A DNA stretch of 64,000 nucleotides, taken from NCBI GenBank assembly GCA_964392305.1, contig CAYMPV010000016.1:81308-145307 (forward strand), read 5' to 3'. Position numbers and translations under genes: made by a program. Source of the stretch: JACKIC01 sp964392305. GTDB taxonomy: Bacteria; Planctomycetota; UBA1135; UBA2386. Below, one piece after another: positions 23,878-32,636 of this stretch. The stretch's first letter is position 1. Every line of letters begins with the position of its first letter. A model generated the notes under the pieces. It did not search any database, was not told the DNA's origin, and worked only from the letters and a program-made list of their open reading frames with translations.

Positions 23878-24137
23878 ACCTCAGCCCCGAACTCGAGGTC
23901 AAGCTCGCAGCCCTGACCGAGACCGAGGCCCTCGAGCTGCTCGCCCAGGTCAACCTGGCGCTCCGCTACCTGCACCACGCTTGGCGACGCGCGCCGCGCG
24001 TGCCGCGGCCCCGATCGAATCACCGCCAAGTCGCACGTCCTCCAGCCCCAGGTTTGGGACGGCCTGAGACCAAAAGGGGGCGCGTGCGCGCTAACCCCGT
24101 GAAACCCACGTCCCGTTCCAGGAAGAGACCGACATGA
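23874..24137 (+). CDS. Element B small basic unknown protein
   Basis: An 87-aa protein. A helical N-terminus ('LEVKLAALTETEALELLAQV') is followed by a strongly basic tail rich in R, K and P that could bind nucleic acid. It is coupled by ATGA to both neighbours. Not recognised. Confidence 0.5.
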   Translation: MNLSPELEVKLAALTETEALELLAQVNLALRYLHHAWRRAPRVPRPRSNHRQVARPPAPGLGRPETKRGRVRANPVKPTSRSRKRPT

Positions 24138-24769
24138 GCAAGACGACATCCAACGATCCCGCCGCAGCAGACGCGGCACGCAACGCCGCCGCCGAGAGCA
24201 TCGTGGCGAAGTTGCAGCCCCGACCCGAGCACCGCGACGCGTTCCTGCAGCACGTGCGCGACCGCATTCGTATCGACGAGGGCGCCAACGGTCCCGAGGT
24301 CGCGTTCACCGACAAGCCCGGCGGCTTGCGAATCCCGAGCGCGTTGCCCGGTGCCTCTTGGGTAGGCATCGACGAGTACAGCTCGTCGGAGTACGTGCGC
24401 CAAGACGCGCCGGCCGAGTGGTTCGTGTCGGCGCCGGCAGCGCCGCAGGAAGCGCCGGTCGAGGCCTTCGTGCCGCCGCCCCGCGATGTCTCGATCACGG
24501 CGGCTCAGGCTCGCGATTTCAAGACCTACGAGGCCGCAAGAAGCGAGGCGACGAAGCGTGGCGGCCAGCTGCACATCGTGGCAGACGCCGCCGCGCCGCC
24601 GCCGCCCCCCAGCCCCACGCCGAACGGTCGCGATGTCCTGCTCACCGCCGAAGAGAGCCGCAACTTCCAGCGCTACGAGGCGGCCAAGCGGCTCGCGGTG
24701 TCGCGCGGCGGCGAGGTCGTGATCGTCGGCGGACAGCCGATCGACCCGAATTTCGGCAACGTCTTCTAA
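24134..24769 (+). CDS. Element B protein carrying two copies of a 32-residue motif
   Basis: A 211-aa protein. The N-terminal 100 residues include a helix and an aromatic stretch ('ASWVGIDEYSSSEY'). Residues 118-149 and 167-198 are two copies of a motif of the form D-V-x-I/L-T-x5-D/N-F-x2-Y-E-A-A-K/R-x7-G-G-x-V/L-x-I-V, separated by a proline linker. The same motif closes the scaffold-like protein encoded at 26607-27500 (residues 265-297). A shared binding partner, perhaps a capsid protein, is the simplest reading. No known family was recognised. Confidence 0.62.
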   Translation: MSKTTSNDPAAADAARNAAAESIVAKLQPRPEHRDAFLQHVRDRIRIDEGANGPEVAFTDKPGGLRIPSALPGASWVGIDEYSSSEYVRQDAPAEWFVSAPAAPQEAPVEAFVPPPRDVSITAAQARDFKTYEAARSEATKRGGQLHIVADAAAPPPPPSPTPNGRDVLLTAEESRNFQRYEAAKRLAVSRGGEVVIVGGQPIDPNFGNVF

Positions 24770-24775
24770 TCCACC

Positions 24776-25441
24776 GTGATCGACAGCGACGACGAACCGA
24801 ACCGCGGCGGCCGGCCCGCCTCGGTCATGACCGCGGCGAAGCGCGGCGAGATCACTCGCCTCGTGGCGCTTGGTCTTCGTCCCGCGGCCGCGGCGCGCGC
24901 TGCCGGGATCTCGTCGTCGACGATGCGCAGCACGAAGTCGCGAGACCCAGAGTTTGCGCAGCAGCTCGAGGAGGCCGAAGGCCGAAACGAGGGCGGGTTG
25001 CTCGCGACCATCGTCATGGCGTCGAAGAAGCACTGGGTTGCGGCCGCCTGGTGTTTGGAGCGCCGCTACCCGGAGCGCTGGGCGCGACCCGAGGTGCAGG
25101 TGCAGCTGCAGATCGCAGCGACGGCGGCGTCGCCGCAAGACATCGCGGCCGCGATCGCGGCAGCCCTCGGCGCGGTTGCCGCACACCACAACCCACCGGG
25201 CGCGCCGGACGTCGAGGACCTCGTGCCAGGTCCGCCGAGGCATCCGCACGAGATCGCGGCCGAGGAAGCGCAGCGCCTCGAGCTCGAGCGCCAACGGGTC
25301 GTTGAGCAGCGCGCGCGCGACGGCGCGCTCGTCACCGAGCCGAGCCCGATCGAGCAGTTCGTCCCGCTCCAGCATCAGTTCTCGCGCGACGAGATCGTCG
25401 CCGCCACCGCACGCGACGCGCTTCGCAACCCACCCCGCTGA
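24776..25441 (+). CDS. TerS-like helix-turn-helix protein of element B
   Basis: A 221-aa protein with an N-terminal helix-turn-helix ('TRLVALGLRPAAAARAAGIS' plus 'SSTMRSTKSRDPEFAQQLEE') followed by 'IVMASKKHWVAAAWCLERRY', a pattern shared with small terminases of the homeodomain-like, phBC6A51-type class. The rest is helical and glutamine/glutamate-rich, fitting oligomerisation. The GTG start follows the preceding stop by 6 bases. The large terminase that normally follows is missing. It could also be an ordinary transcription regulator. Confidence 0.58.
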   Translation: MIDSDDEPNRGGRPASVMTAAKRGEITRLVALGLRPAAAARAAGISSSTMRSTKSRDPEFAQQLEEAEGRNEGGLLATIVMASKKHWVAAAWCLERRYPERWARPEVQVQLQIAATAASPQDIAAAIAAALGAVAAHHNPPGAPDVEDLVPGPPRHPHEIAAEEAQRLELERQRVVEQRARDGALVTEPSPIEQFVPLQHQFSRDEIVAATARDALRNPPR

Positions 25442-25511
25442 CCAGATTCGTTCGCACCTACTTCAAGTCGCCCGCGCAGGCGGGCCCAGCAACCAGACAG
25501 GAGACCCAGCC

Positions 25512-25853
25512 GTGATCGAAATGTTCCTTCCCGATTCCACTTCCGTCGTGTTCTCGACCGACGCGGGCGATGACACCGTCGTCGTCAGCGGCGCCGGCTG
25601 GACGCCCGACGAGTTCGTCGGCTTCCAGGTCGCGGTTCGCGGCGGCATCGGCGTCAACCAGGTGCGCACCGTCGTGTCGAACACGGCCGACCGCCTGGTC
25701 GTCAACGTGCCGTGGACGACGCCGCCGCACGCCAGCTCGCTCATGCTCAGCTCGCCGAGCGCCAACCGCACCTCGGTCAACAGCTGGGACGTGGTGCGTC
25801 GCCAATGCGACGGCTACGTCCCGGCCGACAACGGCAGCGGCGACGCGGGCTGA
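25512..25853 (+). CDS. Element B unknown beta-rich protein in the structural region
   Basis: A 113-aa protein made mostly of predicted beta strands ('STSVVFSTDAGDDTVVVSGA', 'FQVAVRGGIGVNQVRTVVSN', 'RLVVNVPW'). The size and content would suit a head decoration, neck or tail-associated protein, but no family is recognised. AGGAG is 8 bases before the GTG start. It lies 70 bases after the TerS-like gene. Confidence 0.55.
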   Translation: MIEMFLPDSTSVVFSTDAGDDTVVVSGAGWTPDEFVGFQVAVRGGIGVNQVRTVVSNTADRLVVNVPWTTPPHASSLMLSSPSANRTSVNSWDVVRRQCDGYVPADNGSGDAG

Positions 25854-25856
25854 TCG

Positions 25857-26348
25857 ATGCCGTCGAACGCGAAGGAATACGCGGCAACGCTGCGACAGCA
25901 GGCAGCGGATCTCGCCGAGAAGGTGATCATGCCGCGGTTCCGCATGTACGCGTTCAAGGTGCTCGAGGTCGCGATCCAGAACTCGCCGGTGAACTTCGGC
26001 GCCCTGCGCAACGGGTGGCACCTGACGATTGGCACGCCTTCGGGCGCCGATCAGAAAGGGGGCGCGAACGTGGGCGAGAGTCTGCAGAACGGCCTCGGCA
26101 CCCTTGCGCAGGTCAAGCTCGGCGATCGCGTGTGGATCCAGAACAACGTGCCCTATGCGCGCGTCTACGAGGACGGGCTGTTCGTTCCGAAGGACCCGGG
26201 CCCGAGCAAGGCCACGCACGTGCCCGAGAACCGCCGCGACACCGTGAAGGGCGTGACCCTCATCGAGGGCGGGTTTCACGTGTCGGCGCCGCAGGGCATG
26301 CTGGCGGACGCGTTGCAGGAGGCAGCCAAGACATGGAACGATGGCTAG
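25857..26348 (+). CDS. HK97-gp10-like neck/tail-completion protein
   Basis: A 163-aa protein. 'VLEVAIQNSPVNFGALRNGW' followed by 'IQNNVPYARVYEDGLFV' and a C-terminal amphipathic helix is the pattern of the HK97 gp10 family (S/T-P-V-x-x-G-x-L-R-x-x-W, then Y-A-x-x-x-E-x-G), which acts at the head-tail joint. It is followed without a gap by a small gene that overlaps its stop. Confidence 0.72.
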   Translation: MPSNAKEYAATLRQQAADLAEKVIMPRFRMYAFKVLEVAIQNSPVNFGALRNGWHLTIGTPSGADQKGGANVGESLQNGLGTLAQVKLGDRVWIQNNVPYARVYEDGLFVPKDPGPSKATHVPENRRDTVKGVTLIEGGFHVSAPQGMLADALQEAAKTWNDG

Positions 26349-26610
26349 CCAGCTGCGCCGCCGTGCCTACCTGTGCGCGGACCCGGACCTCCGGGACTAC
26401 GTGCGCAAGTTCCTCGTGCTCAGCGCGCAGTACCGGCGCCGGGCGCGTTCTTCGAACCGTATGGACCGCGACGACCGCGACGAGCTGCTGCAGTGTGCGG
26501 CGAGCGCGGACGCGACGGCCGACGAGGTTCTTCGCCGCGGCGCCCCGATCGGTTGCGGGCCGCGTGCGACTTCGGACACAGCAACCCCTGCACACGACCT
26601 GACCCCATGA
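26341..26610 (+). CDS. Element B small unknown protein after the gp10-like gene
   Basis: An 89-aa protein, basic and helical at the start ('MASQLRRRAYLCADPDLRDY'), starting 8 bases before the gp10-like stop and ending in an ATGA overlap with the scaffold-like gene. Not recognised. Confidence 0.5.
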   Translation: MASQLRRRAYLCADPDLRDYVRKFLVLSAQYRRRARSSNRMDRDDRDELLQCAASADATADEVLRRGAPIGCGPRATSDTATPAHDLTP

Positions 26611-27500
26611 ACAAGCTTCACCTTCGCGTCCCCACCCTCGACCCTGTGCCGGCCGGCCTGCGCGGCTACTACCGGCCCGCAGACGGCGGCGGTTTCATCC
26701 TGGACCACGAGGACGATCCAGACGGCTTCGGCATCGACAACATCAAGGCCTTGCGCGGCAAGCTCGACGAGGCGCAACGCGACAACGCGCGCGCCAACAA
26801 GCGCCTGCAGGGCTTCTCGAAGCCCGATGGCTCCCTGCTGTCCAGCGAGGAAGTGCAGGCCATGGCCGAGCAGGTCGCGTCCCAGGCCAAGCTGATCGAG
26901 ACGCTGCAGGACGACAGCTCGACCGACGAGCAGCGCATGGCCGAGCTCGTCGCCAACGCCCAGCGCCCGTTCGAGGCCGAGATGGCGAAGCTCAAGCAGT
27001 CGAACGAACGCTACCGGGCAGCCGCGTTCGCCGCCGAGAAGCAGGTGGTGGCCGCCCGCATCCTCGAGCAGCTGCGTCCGTTGGACCAGTGGAAGCCGCT
27101 GCTCGAGGCCGAGCTCGCGCGCCACATCGAGATCCGTGAGGCCGAGGACGGCACGCTCTCGCACGTGATCATCGACCCGCAGACCGGCAAGCCACGGCAG
27201 TCGACCAGGGCGCGGCCCGAGTCGTCGGGTCGCGGCAAGCCGCGCGAGGTCCTGATGGACGCGGCCGAGTTCGCCACGCTCGGCGAGCTGCGCAAGAAGT
27301 TCGGCGCCTACCTTCGCGGTGACGGCAAACGCGGCGCCGATGTCACGGACGCGAGCATCGCGGACATGCGGCAGTCGCCGCGCAGCTGGGGCGGGCCCGA
27401 CGTCGTGCTGACGCGCAAGCAGGCGTCGGACATCAAGGTCTACGAAGCCGCGAAGGCACGCGCGAAGTCGCTCGGAGGCGAGGTGCTGATCGCGCCCTGA
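26607..27500 (+). CDS. Scaffold-like protein ending in the 32-residue element B motif
   Basis: A 297-aa protein. A short N-terminal fold is followed by a long coiled-coil region (about residues 45-160: 'IKALRGKLDEAQRDNARANK', 'EMAKLKQSNERYRAAAFAAE') and a disordered, basic linker, as in phage scaffolding proteins. The last 33 residues (265-297) are a third copy of the motif found twice in the 211-aa protein. In tailed-phage scaffolds the C-terminal helix pair binds the coat protein; that analogy suggests coat binding here. Element B has no recognisable coat protein, so a helper's capsid might be the target. Confidence 0.6.
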   Translation: MNKLHLRVPTLDPVPAGLRGYYRPADGGGFILDHEDDPDGFGIDNIKALRGKLDEAQRDNARANKRLQGFSKPDGSLLSSEEVQAMAEQVASQAKLIETLQDDSSTDEQRMAELVANAQRPFEAEMAKLKQSNERYRAAAFAAEKQVVAARILEQLRPLDQWKPLLEAELARHIEIREAEDGTLSHVIIDPQTGKPRQSTRARPESSGRGKPREVLMDAAEFATLGELRKKFGAYLRGDGKRGADVTDASIADMRQSPRSWGGPDVVLTRKQASDIKVYEAAKARAKSLGGEVLIAP

Positions 27501-27515
27501 ACCATCTTGGGATCT

Positions 27516-27582
27516 CCGCCCTCGTAGGGCGGGGGATCAGTCGTTTGCTTGCAGGGCCCGGGGCGATGGCGCTCCGGGCCAT
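27516..27582 (+). promoter_or_regulatory. Two hairpins before the tail-tip gene
   Basis: CCGCCCT-CGT-AGGGCGG (27516-27532) and GGCCCGG with its complement around a 12-base loop (about 27557-27582) fill the gap between the scaffold-like and tail-tip genes. There is no T-run. They may separate expression of the two genes. Confidence 0.45.
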
Positions 27583-27604
27583 TTCCTCACACGGGAACTG
27601 TCAC

Positions 27605-30600
27605 ATGGTAGCCATCGGCTTCGCACTCGCTGCGCCGGGACTCGGCCTAGCCGGGCCAGGCATTGGCCTCGGATCGGCACTGGCCGGTGCCAGCCTCGGC
27701 CTCATGACGGCGTATGTAGATCAGCGGTGGATCTACCCGGCCCTGTTCGGCAAGGACGGTGGGCCCAAGCCTGGTTCGCTCGAGGGGTTTCAGCTTTCGA
27801 CGACGGACCCAGGCTCGGCCAGGTGGGAGGTGTTCGGCACGCGCGCGTGGGTGCCGGGCCACTACCTGTGGACGCTGGGTCTTGAGGAGGTTCCGGCGCA
27901 GGGCGGCGGAGCGGGAAAGGGTCAGCGACCAACGGTCGGACACATCAGGGTCGACGCCGGCATCGCGACGTGTGACGGGCCGATCGCCGGCATCCAGGTC
28001 CTGTACGGCGACGAGCGCCCGTTCCTGTCGCGCGACTTCAACCGCGCGCTGCTGACGGACCACCAGTGGGATGTATCGGAGAGCGGCGGCCTGCTGGTGA
28101 TCGAGGCACAGGAGGCGTTGGTCACCGAGTTCGCCAGCCTGCTGAGCGCGAACGACTTCGTGATTCTGGAGGGGTTCTCGCCGCTCGCGATCAACGGGGG
28201 CTGGCGCGTCTCGGCGGTGACCGCTCGCACTGGCTCCGTGCGCGCGCGACTCGAACTGCTTCCGCTCGCTGGGCAGACTCCGGTTACAGGCATCGCGGGT
28301 AGCCCAGAGAGTCCTGCGTCGATTCGGCGCATCGACTCGGGCGCTGCCGCGCACGGGATCTTTCCCCTGCTCGGCGTTGGCACCGCAGGCGGCTGGTTCA
28401 TGACGCGCCCGTACTCGCTGGCGGCCTTGTACGGCGGATCGTTGATTCCGGCACCGCCGCAGATCGACGTCGAGGAGGTGGCCAGACGCTGGACTGTCGG
28501 CTCGGTCTACGTCTTCAGCGGCTGCAATGATCCGGTCTGGGACGGGCGCTACAGGCTCATCGCGCTTCAGCACACCCCTGGCGACTTCGGGATGGCCTTC
28601 CAGCCGCTACAAAGCCAGCCTCCTTGGGACACCGTGCTTCCAGGCCCCACGTACATGACGATGGGCACGGTGGCGGCCCCGGCCCGGATCGTTCGCGAGA
28701 ACTCGGCGCAGTTCAACTTCGCGGATCCCACGCAGTCACAGGCCACGTACATCGGCTCTGACACGCAGCTGCAGGATCCCACGCTGGCGGCCTACGACGC
28801 GGAGGCGCCGGCGCATCGCGGCATTGCGCACGTCTCGCTGACCAGGTGGACGCTCGCGCCGTTCGGCAACGTGCTGCCTCGCGTGAAGGCCGAGGTGAAG
28901 GCGCGGTTCGGTGGCGAGACCGTGCCGCAGGCGATCACGCGGATCTGCGCGCGCGTCGCGCCGCCCGGCACGCACGACACCACGCTGCTGCGGCGGTCGC
29001 AGCTGCTCGGCTACTCGGTGCCGGGCGGCATGCCGCGCAACCAAGCCCTGCAGCCGCTCATGATGTTCTTCGGCATCGCGGTGCAGGACCGCGGCGGCGT
29101 GCTCACGTTCCTGGACGAACGCGACTTGCCGGTCGTCGCGGTTGCGACGCGTCACCTGAACGCACGGCCGTCAGGGCAGGCGACGCAGGTGATCGGCTTT
29201 GACGTGAAGCGTATCGATGAGGACGACATCCCCGAACGCGTACTGGTCCGGTTTCAGGACCCGACCAACGAGGGAAACCCCGGGAGCGAAGGAGACGGTC
29301 TCCGCGCGCCAGGCATGCGCGATCGCGGCGGGCGCGACACGCTCGACGTCAACCTGCAGCACCTGGTGGTTTGGCCAAACGACGCGAAACGGCGTGCGCG
29401 CGAGATCCGCAATCGGGTCTTGCTCGAGGCGCACGGTGGCCGGCTCACGCTCGGGCCCGGCTACATGGACATCTTGCCGGGCCACTGCCTCACGTTCCGG
29501 TCGAACAACTTCGTGCACGAGCGGGCGCCGGCCGGCACGTCGATCGGCCTCGACACGCGGTTGCGCGACATCCTGCCCGGGACCGTCATCGTCGAGGTCC
29601 AGTTCGCCGACGGGCAACGCGCCGCGCTCGTCGACAACAGCAACGGTGCGTTCGAAGGGTTCCCGGCCGGCGTCACGACCGCGCTCAACGCGATCGACTA
29701 CGAGCTGGGTCGCATCGACCTGGTGATGTCGGCCGACCTCGACGACGAGGTGCAGGCCTCGATCACCTACCAGTACGAGCGCCAGTGGCTCATGCGGGTC
29801 AGCAAGGCCAAGCAGCTCGCGCACGACCAGTCGATGGACCTCGAGCTGGTGCGCACCACGCGGGACGGCCCGCTGCCGCCGCTCCCGCGCGACATCCCGT
29901 CCAACCTGGGCGGGGTTATCGCGCTGCCCGCGTCGCTCTACTCGATCGAGGTGCTCGACGTGCCGCCGATCTACCAGGGGCTGTCGACGTCGCCCTGGCT
30001 GATCTTCGCGGGCGCCGCGAACCCGGGCGGGACGTGGCGCGGCGCCACCATCTACAGCTCGCCGACCGGGACGGACCGGTGGACCGCGGTCGGGCTGCTG
30101 CAGGCGCAGAGCCCGGTCGGCACGGTGGTAAGCCCGGCGTTGCCGAGCGGTGCGCACGCCGGCGTGGTCGACTGGGAGACCGAACTCGTGATCGACATGC
30201 CGCGCGGCGAGGTCCTGCAGGACGCCACGCTGGACCAGGTCGCCCAGGGCGTGAACTGGGTTCTGGTCGGCGACGAGCTGATCGCGTTCCTCGAAGCCGA
30301 AGCCACGGGCGCGACCGAGTGGACGCTGCGCGGCCTGGTTCGCGGCCAGCGCCACACCCTGCGGGCCATGGACCAGCACACCGGCGCGGGCGAACGCGTC
30401 GTGATGCTGTTCGGGGCGGGCTGGCAACACGGCCTGCTCTTCGAAGTGCCCGGGGCCTTCGCGGGCATTAACCGGACCTACCACTGGCGATTCGTCCCGG
30501 GTGGCAGCGGGATCAACGACGTCGACACCGTGACGGTGCTGGTCCAGGGCAACAGCTCGAGGCCGGCTGCGCCGATCTTCGAAGCCGACGACCTGCAGCC

Positions 30601-30973
30601 GATCGCCGCGGGCCTCTCGATCCGGTGGTGGCAGCGATCCCTGTCCCAGACCACCCTCTTCGGTCCGTCGCCGCTCGCCGCGGGCGAGGCCGAGCTCTAC
30701 CACGTCGTCGCGTTCGACCAGGACCAGTACGCCTCGCTGGTCGGCGGCATGACCGAGGAACAGGCGATCGCCGCGGCGACCCGTCGTCGCTGGGTCGTGG
30801 GTGGCCCTGGCCTCGGCACCCTGCTGCTGCACCGCCGGCAGCTGACCTACGCCACCGCCGACATCACGGCTGACCTCGCGGTTGCCGGCGGCACCGAGAT
30901 CGGCATCGCGGTCTACCAGGTTGGCGCCGGCGGGCACTCCGAGCGCAGCGAGATCCAGACCTTCACCCCATAA
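27605..30973 (+). CDS. Phage tail-tip/host-specificity protein (GTA/Phage-tail_3-like)
   Basis: A 1122-aa protein. The N-terminus is glycine-rich and hydrophobic ('FALAAPGLGLAGPGIGLGSA'), as in tail-tip proteins. Around residues 400-640 there is a domain ordered like the GTA/phage baseplate family ('RVKAEVKARFGGETVPQAIT', 'ALQPLMMFFGIAVQDRGGVL'). Near residue 910 there is 'EWTLRGLVRGQRHTLRAM', a motif typical of GTA-type tail proteins, and beta-rich domains follow. Its probable role is receptor recognition or baseplate assembly. A tail-tip gene without a tape measure or tail tube is unusual. The ATG at 27605 was chosen over an upstream TTG in frame. Confidence 0.72.
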   Translation: MVAIGFALAAPGLGLAGPGIGLGSALAGASLGLMTAYVDQRWIYPALFGKDGGPKPGSLEGFQLSTTDPGSARWEVFGTRAWVPGHYLWTLGLEEVPAQGGGAGKGQRPTVGHIRVDAGIATCDGPIAGIQVLYGDERPFLSRDFNRALLTDHQWDVSESGGLLVIEAQEALVTEFASLLSANDFVILEGFSPLAINGGWRVSAVTARTGSVRARLELLPLAGQTPVTGIAGSPESPASIRRIDSGAAAHGIFPLLGVGTAGGWFMTRPYSLAALYGGSLIPAPPQIDVEEVARRWTVGSVYVFSGCNDPVWDGRYRLIALQHTPGDFGMAFQPLQSQPPWDTVLPGPTYMTMGTVAAPARIVRENSAQFNFADPTQSQATYIGSDTQLQDPTLAAYDAEAPAHRGIAHVSLTRWTLAPFGNVLPRVKAEVKARFGGETVPQAITRICARVAPPGTHDTTLLRRSQLLGYSVPGGMPRNQALQPLMMFFGIAVQDRGGVLTFLDERDLPVVAVATRHLNARPSGQATQVIGFDVKRIDEDDIPERVLVRFQDPTNEGNPGSEGDGLRAPGMRDRGGRDTLDVNLQHLVVWPNDAKRRAREIRNRVLLEAHGGRLTLGPGYMDILPGHCLTFRSNNFVHERAPAGTSIGLDTRLRDILPGTVIVEVQFADGQRAALVDNSNGAFEGFPAGVTTALNAIDYELGRIDLVMSADLDDEVQASITYQYERQWLMRVSKAKQLAHDQSMDLELVRTTRDGPLPPLPRDIPSNLGGVIALPASLYSIEVLDVPPIYQGLSTSPWLIFAGAANPGGTWRGATIYSSPTGTDRWTAVGLLQAQSPVGTVVSPALPSGAHAGVVDWETELVIDMPRGEVLQDATLDQVAQGVNWVLVGDELIAFLEAEATGATEWTLRGLVRGQRHTLRAMDQHTGAGERVVMLFGAGWQHGLLFEVPGAFAGINRTYHWRFVPGGSGINDVDTVTVLVQGNSSRPAAPIFEADDLQPIAAGLSIRWWQRSLSQTTLFGPSPLAAGEAELYHVVAFDQDQYASLVGGMTEEQAIAAATRRRWVVGGPGLGTLLLHRRQLTYATADITADLAVAGGTEIGIAVYQVGAGGHSERSEIQTFTP

Positions 30974-30983
30974 TCAGCAGAGC

Positions 30984-31484
30984 ATGCGAGCCGCAACCTT
31001 CGACGACGTGTTCAACCTGGATCCGGGCCGCCTGTTTGCCATCTGGGAGGGCAACGGCTTCGCGAGCGAGGTCTTCGTGAAGGGCGAGAACGGCCCCCGA
31101 GGCGAGCTCATGGTGCGCGAGCTGTTCAGCTTCAGCCGAGAGGCGCGACAGGATTTGCACGACGGGAAGTCCGCGACGCTGCAGGCTTCTGAGTTCGCGC
31201 GGCTGAGCATCTGCGAGGAGGATCGCTTCGTGATCTTCGAGAAGCGAGACCTCGACGTGATGCTCCCGCAGCTCACCGCTGCGGCGAGCGGGATCGAGAT
31301 CGTGTTCCAGGGCGGCCGCTGCGACGGATTCGTGAGGTGGCAATCGAACGCGCCTCAGCACATCACGGTGTCGGATCGGACGACCTCCGAGACGTTGCGC
31401 GAGATCTACCTCGACACCGGCGAGACCACCGCGGAGGGGTACAGGATCTTCCGGTTCAACGCACGGAAGTCGCGCGATCTGTAG
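30984..31484 (+). CDS. Unknown accessory protein after the tail gene
   Basis: A 166-aa protein with no family recognised; it looks like a mixed alpha/beta fold ('FSFSREARQDLHDGKS', 'SICEEDRFVIFEKRDLDVML', 'HITVSDRTTSETLREIYLDT'). It begins 11 bases after the tail-tip stop and may be a tail-related or cargo gene. The ribosome binding site is poor. Confidence 0.5.
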   Translation: MRAATFDDVFNLDPGRLFAIWEGNGFASEVFVKGENGPRGELMVRELFSFSREARQDLHDGKSATLQASEFARLSICEEDRFVIFEKRDLDVMLPQLTAAASGIEIVFQGGRCDGFVRWQSNAPQHITVSDRTTSETLREIYLDTGETTAEGYRIFRFNARKSRDL

Positions 31485-31563
31485 ATCGTGCGGGAGCGGC
31501 GCGAGTCGCACGCAAGGCGGGGTGAGGTTAGCATGGGCACGCCCCTTAGGAGGGGGTTGTTGC

Positions 31564-32256
31564 ATGCCGCTCATCCCAAGGATCTTCGCGCCGCAGTTTG
31601 TCTACAAGCACACGGAGCTTCAATGGGGTAGGAAGCTCGTTGAGATGGGTGGGATCCGGCTCGGAAGCTTCAAGTACTACCGGAACATCGAAGTCCACTC
31701 GGACGGGGTCGGTGACTCTGGTGAAGGAACATACGAGGAGGAGTCCTGCTACTCGTTCGAGAGCGGCAAGGGCACGATCCCCGATGTTCCAAGGGGTGTT
31801 TTCAGCAAGGAACTCGAGGAGTCGCTGCCGAGAGTGCCTGGTGTTCGGATCAAGAATCTCCGCTATTGGGGAAAGCACGAGTCGCCCAATCGGCTCTTGA
31901 TGTGGTGCCTCTCGTTTTGCAGCTCTCCGGAGGTTGGAAGGGCGATCAACCCTTTGAACGAGTGCGTCGTCGAGATCCCGTTGACCGATGAGCACATCGG
32001 GGCGGTGACTGCCGCGGCAGCATCGACGCTAGCTGGCACGAGGCCCCTTCGGGCCGACCGATGCGTCTACAAGCCACGGCGGCTCAGGAACCCGACTCAC
32101 TTCGAAAGGGAGCACCAGGTGTTTCGAAAGCCCAAGAGATACGAGCCGCAGGGCGAGTACCGGGTAGTGATGGTCACCAGTGGCGAAGCCCCGGACACGC
32201 TAGACCTGAACGTGCCGAGGCTGATCGGCTGCAGGCTGATTCCCTACCCGACCTGA
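31564..32256 (+). CDS. Candidate abortive-infection type protein (DUF2971-like)
   Basis: A 230-aa protein. The start 'FVYKHTELQWGRKLVEMGGI' followed by 'RLGSFKYYRNIEVHSDGVGD' resembles DUF2971-type proteins ('LYKY...L..G.LR..S...YND'), often found in defence islands. The rest contains 'LLMWCLSFCSSPEVGRAIN' and 'HFEREHQVFRKPKRYEPQGE'. The relationship is by pattern only. AGGAGGGGG sits about 8 bases before the ATG. It stands alone between the tail gene and the antitoxin-like gene, the usual place for cargo. Confidence 0.45.
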   Translation: MPLIPRIFAPQFVYKHTELQWGRKLVEMGGIRLGSFKYYRNIEVHSDGVGDSGEGTYEEESCYSFESGKGTIPDVPRGVFSKELEESLPRVPGVRIKNLRYWGKHESPNRLLMWCLSFCSSPEVGRAINPLNECVVEIPLTDEHIGAVTAAAASTLAGTRPLRADRCVYKPRRLRNPTHFEREHQVFRKPKRYEPQGEYRVVMVTSGEAPDTLDLNVPRLIGCRLIPYPT

Positions 32257-32331
32257 CCATGAGTTCTCGTAGCGGGGGGCGCATCTTTCCGCCGAATGGG
32301 GGTTGACGGGAAACGGGGCAGGGTGTACAGA

Positions 32332-32541
32332 ATGCACATCGTGACCGATCCGACCCGGATTCCGACCCAAGACATCCGCGCGCGATTCGCAGCGGTTGTG
32401 GAGGACGTCGCGTTTCGCGGCAAGCGATACGTGATCACGAGCCATGAGCGGGATCGCTGCGCGGTCGTGCCCATGGAGGACCTGCGCCGGCTCGAAGAGT
32501 TGGATGCAGCTGCCAAGAAGGCGCAGAAGCGCCGCCAGTAG
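32332..32541 (+). CDS. Phd/YefM-type antitoxin-like protein
   Basis: A 69-aa protein. 'IPTQDIRARFAAVVEDVAFR', then 'GKRYVITSHERDRCAVVPME' and 'DLRRLEEL' match the Phd/YefM fold. These proteins repress their operon and neutralise a toxin. No RelE- or Doc-like toxin follows, so it is orphaned or acts against the preceding gene. A TTGACG (32303-32308) and TACAGA (32326-32331) pair makes a possible promoter, giving an almost leaderless mRNA. Confidence 0.68.
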   Translation: MHIVTDPTRIPTQDIRARFAAVVEDVAFRGKRYVITSHERDRCAVVPMEDLRRLEELDAAAKKAQKRRQ

Positions 32542-32636
32542 ACGCTCTTTCGTTCCCTGTTCATGAAGCGGGCCGACGAGGTGGTGAGACACCCCGCCGG
32601 CCCTAGCGAAACCCCTGATTCACGCAGGAGATCCGC

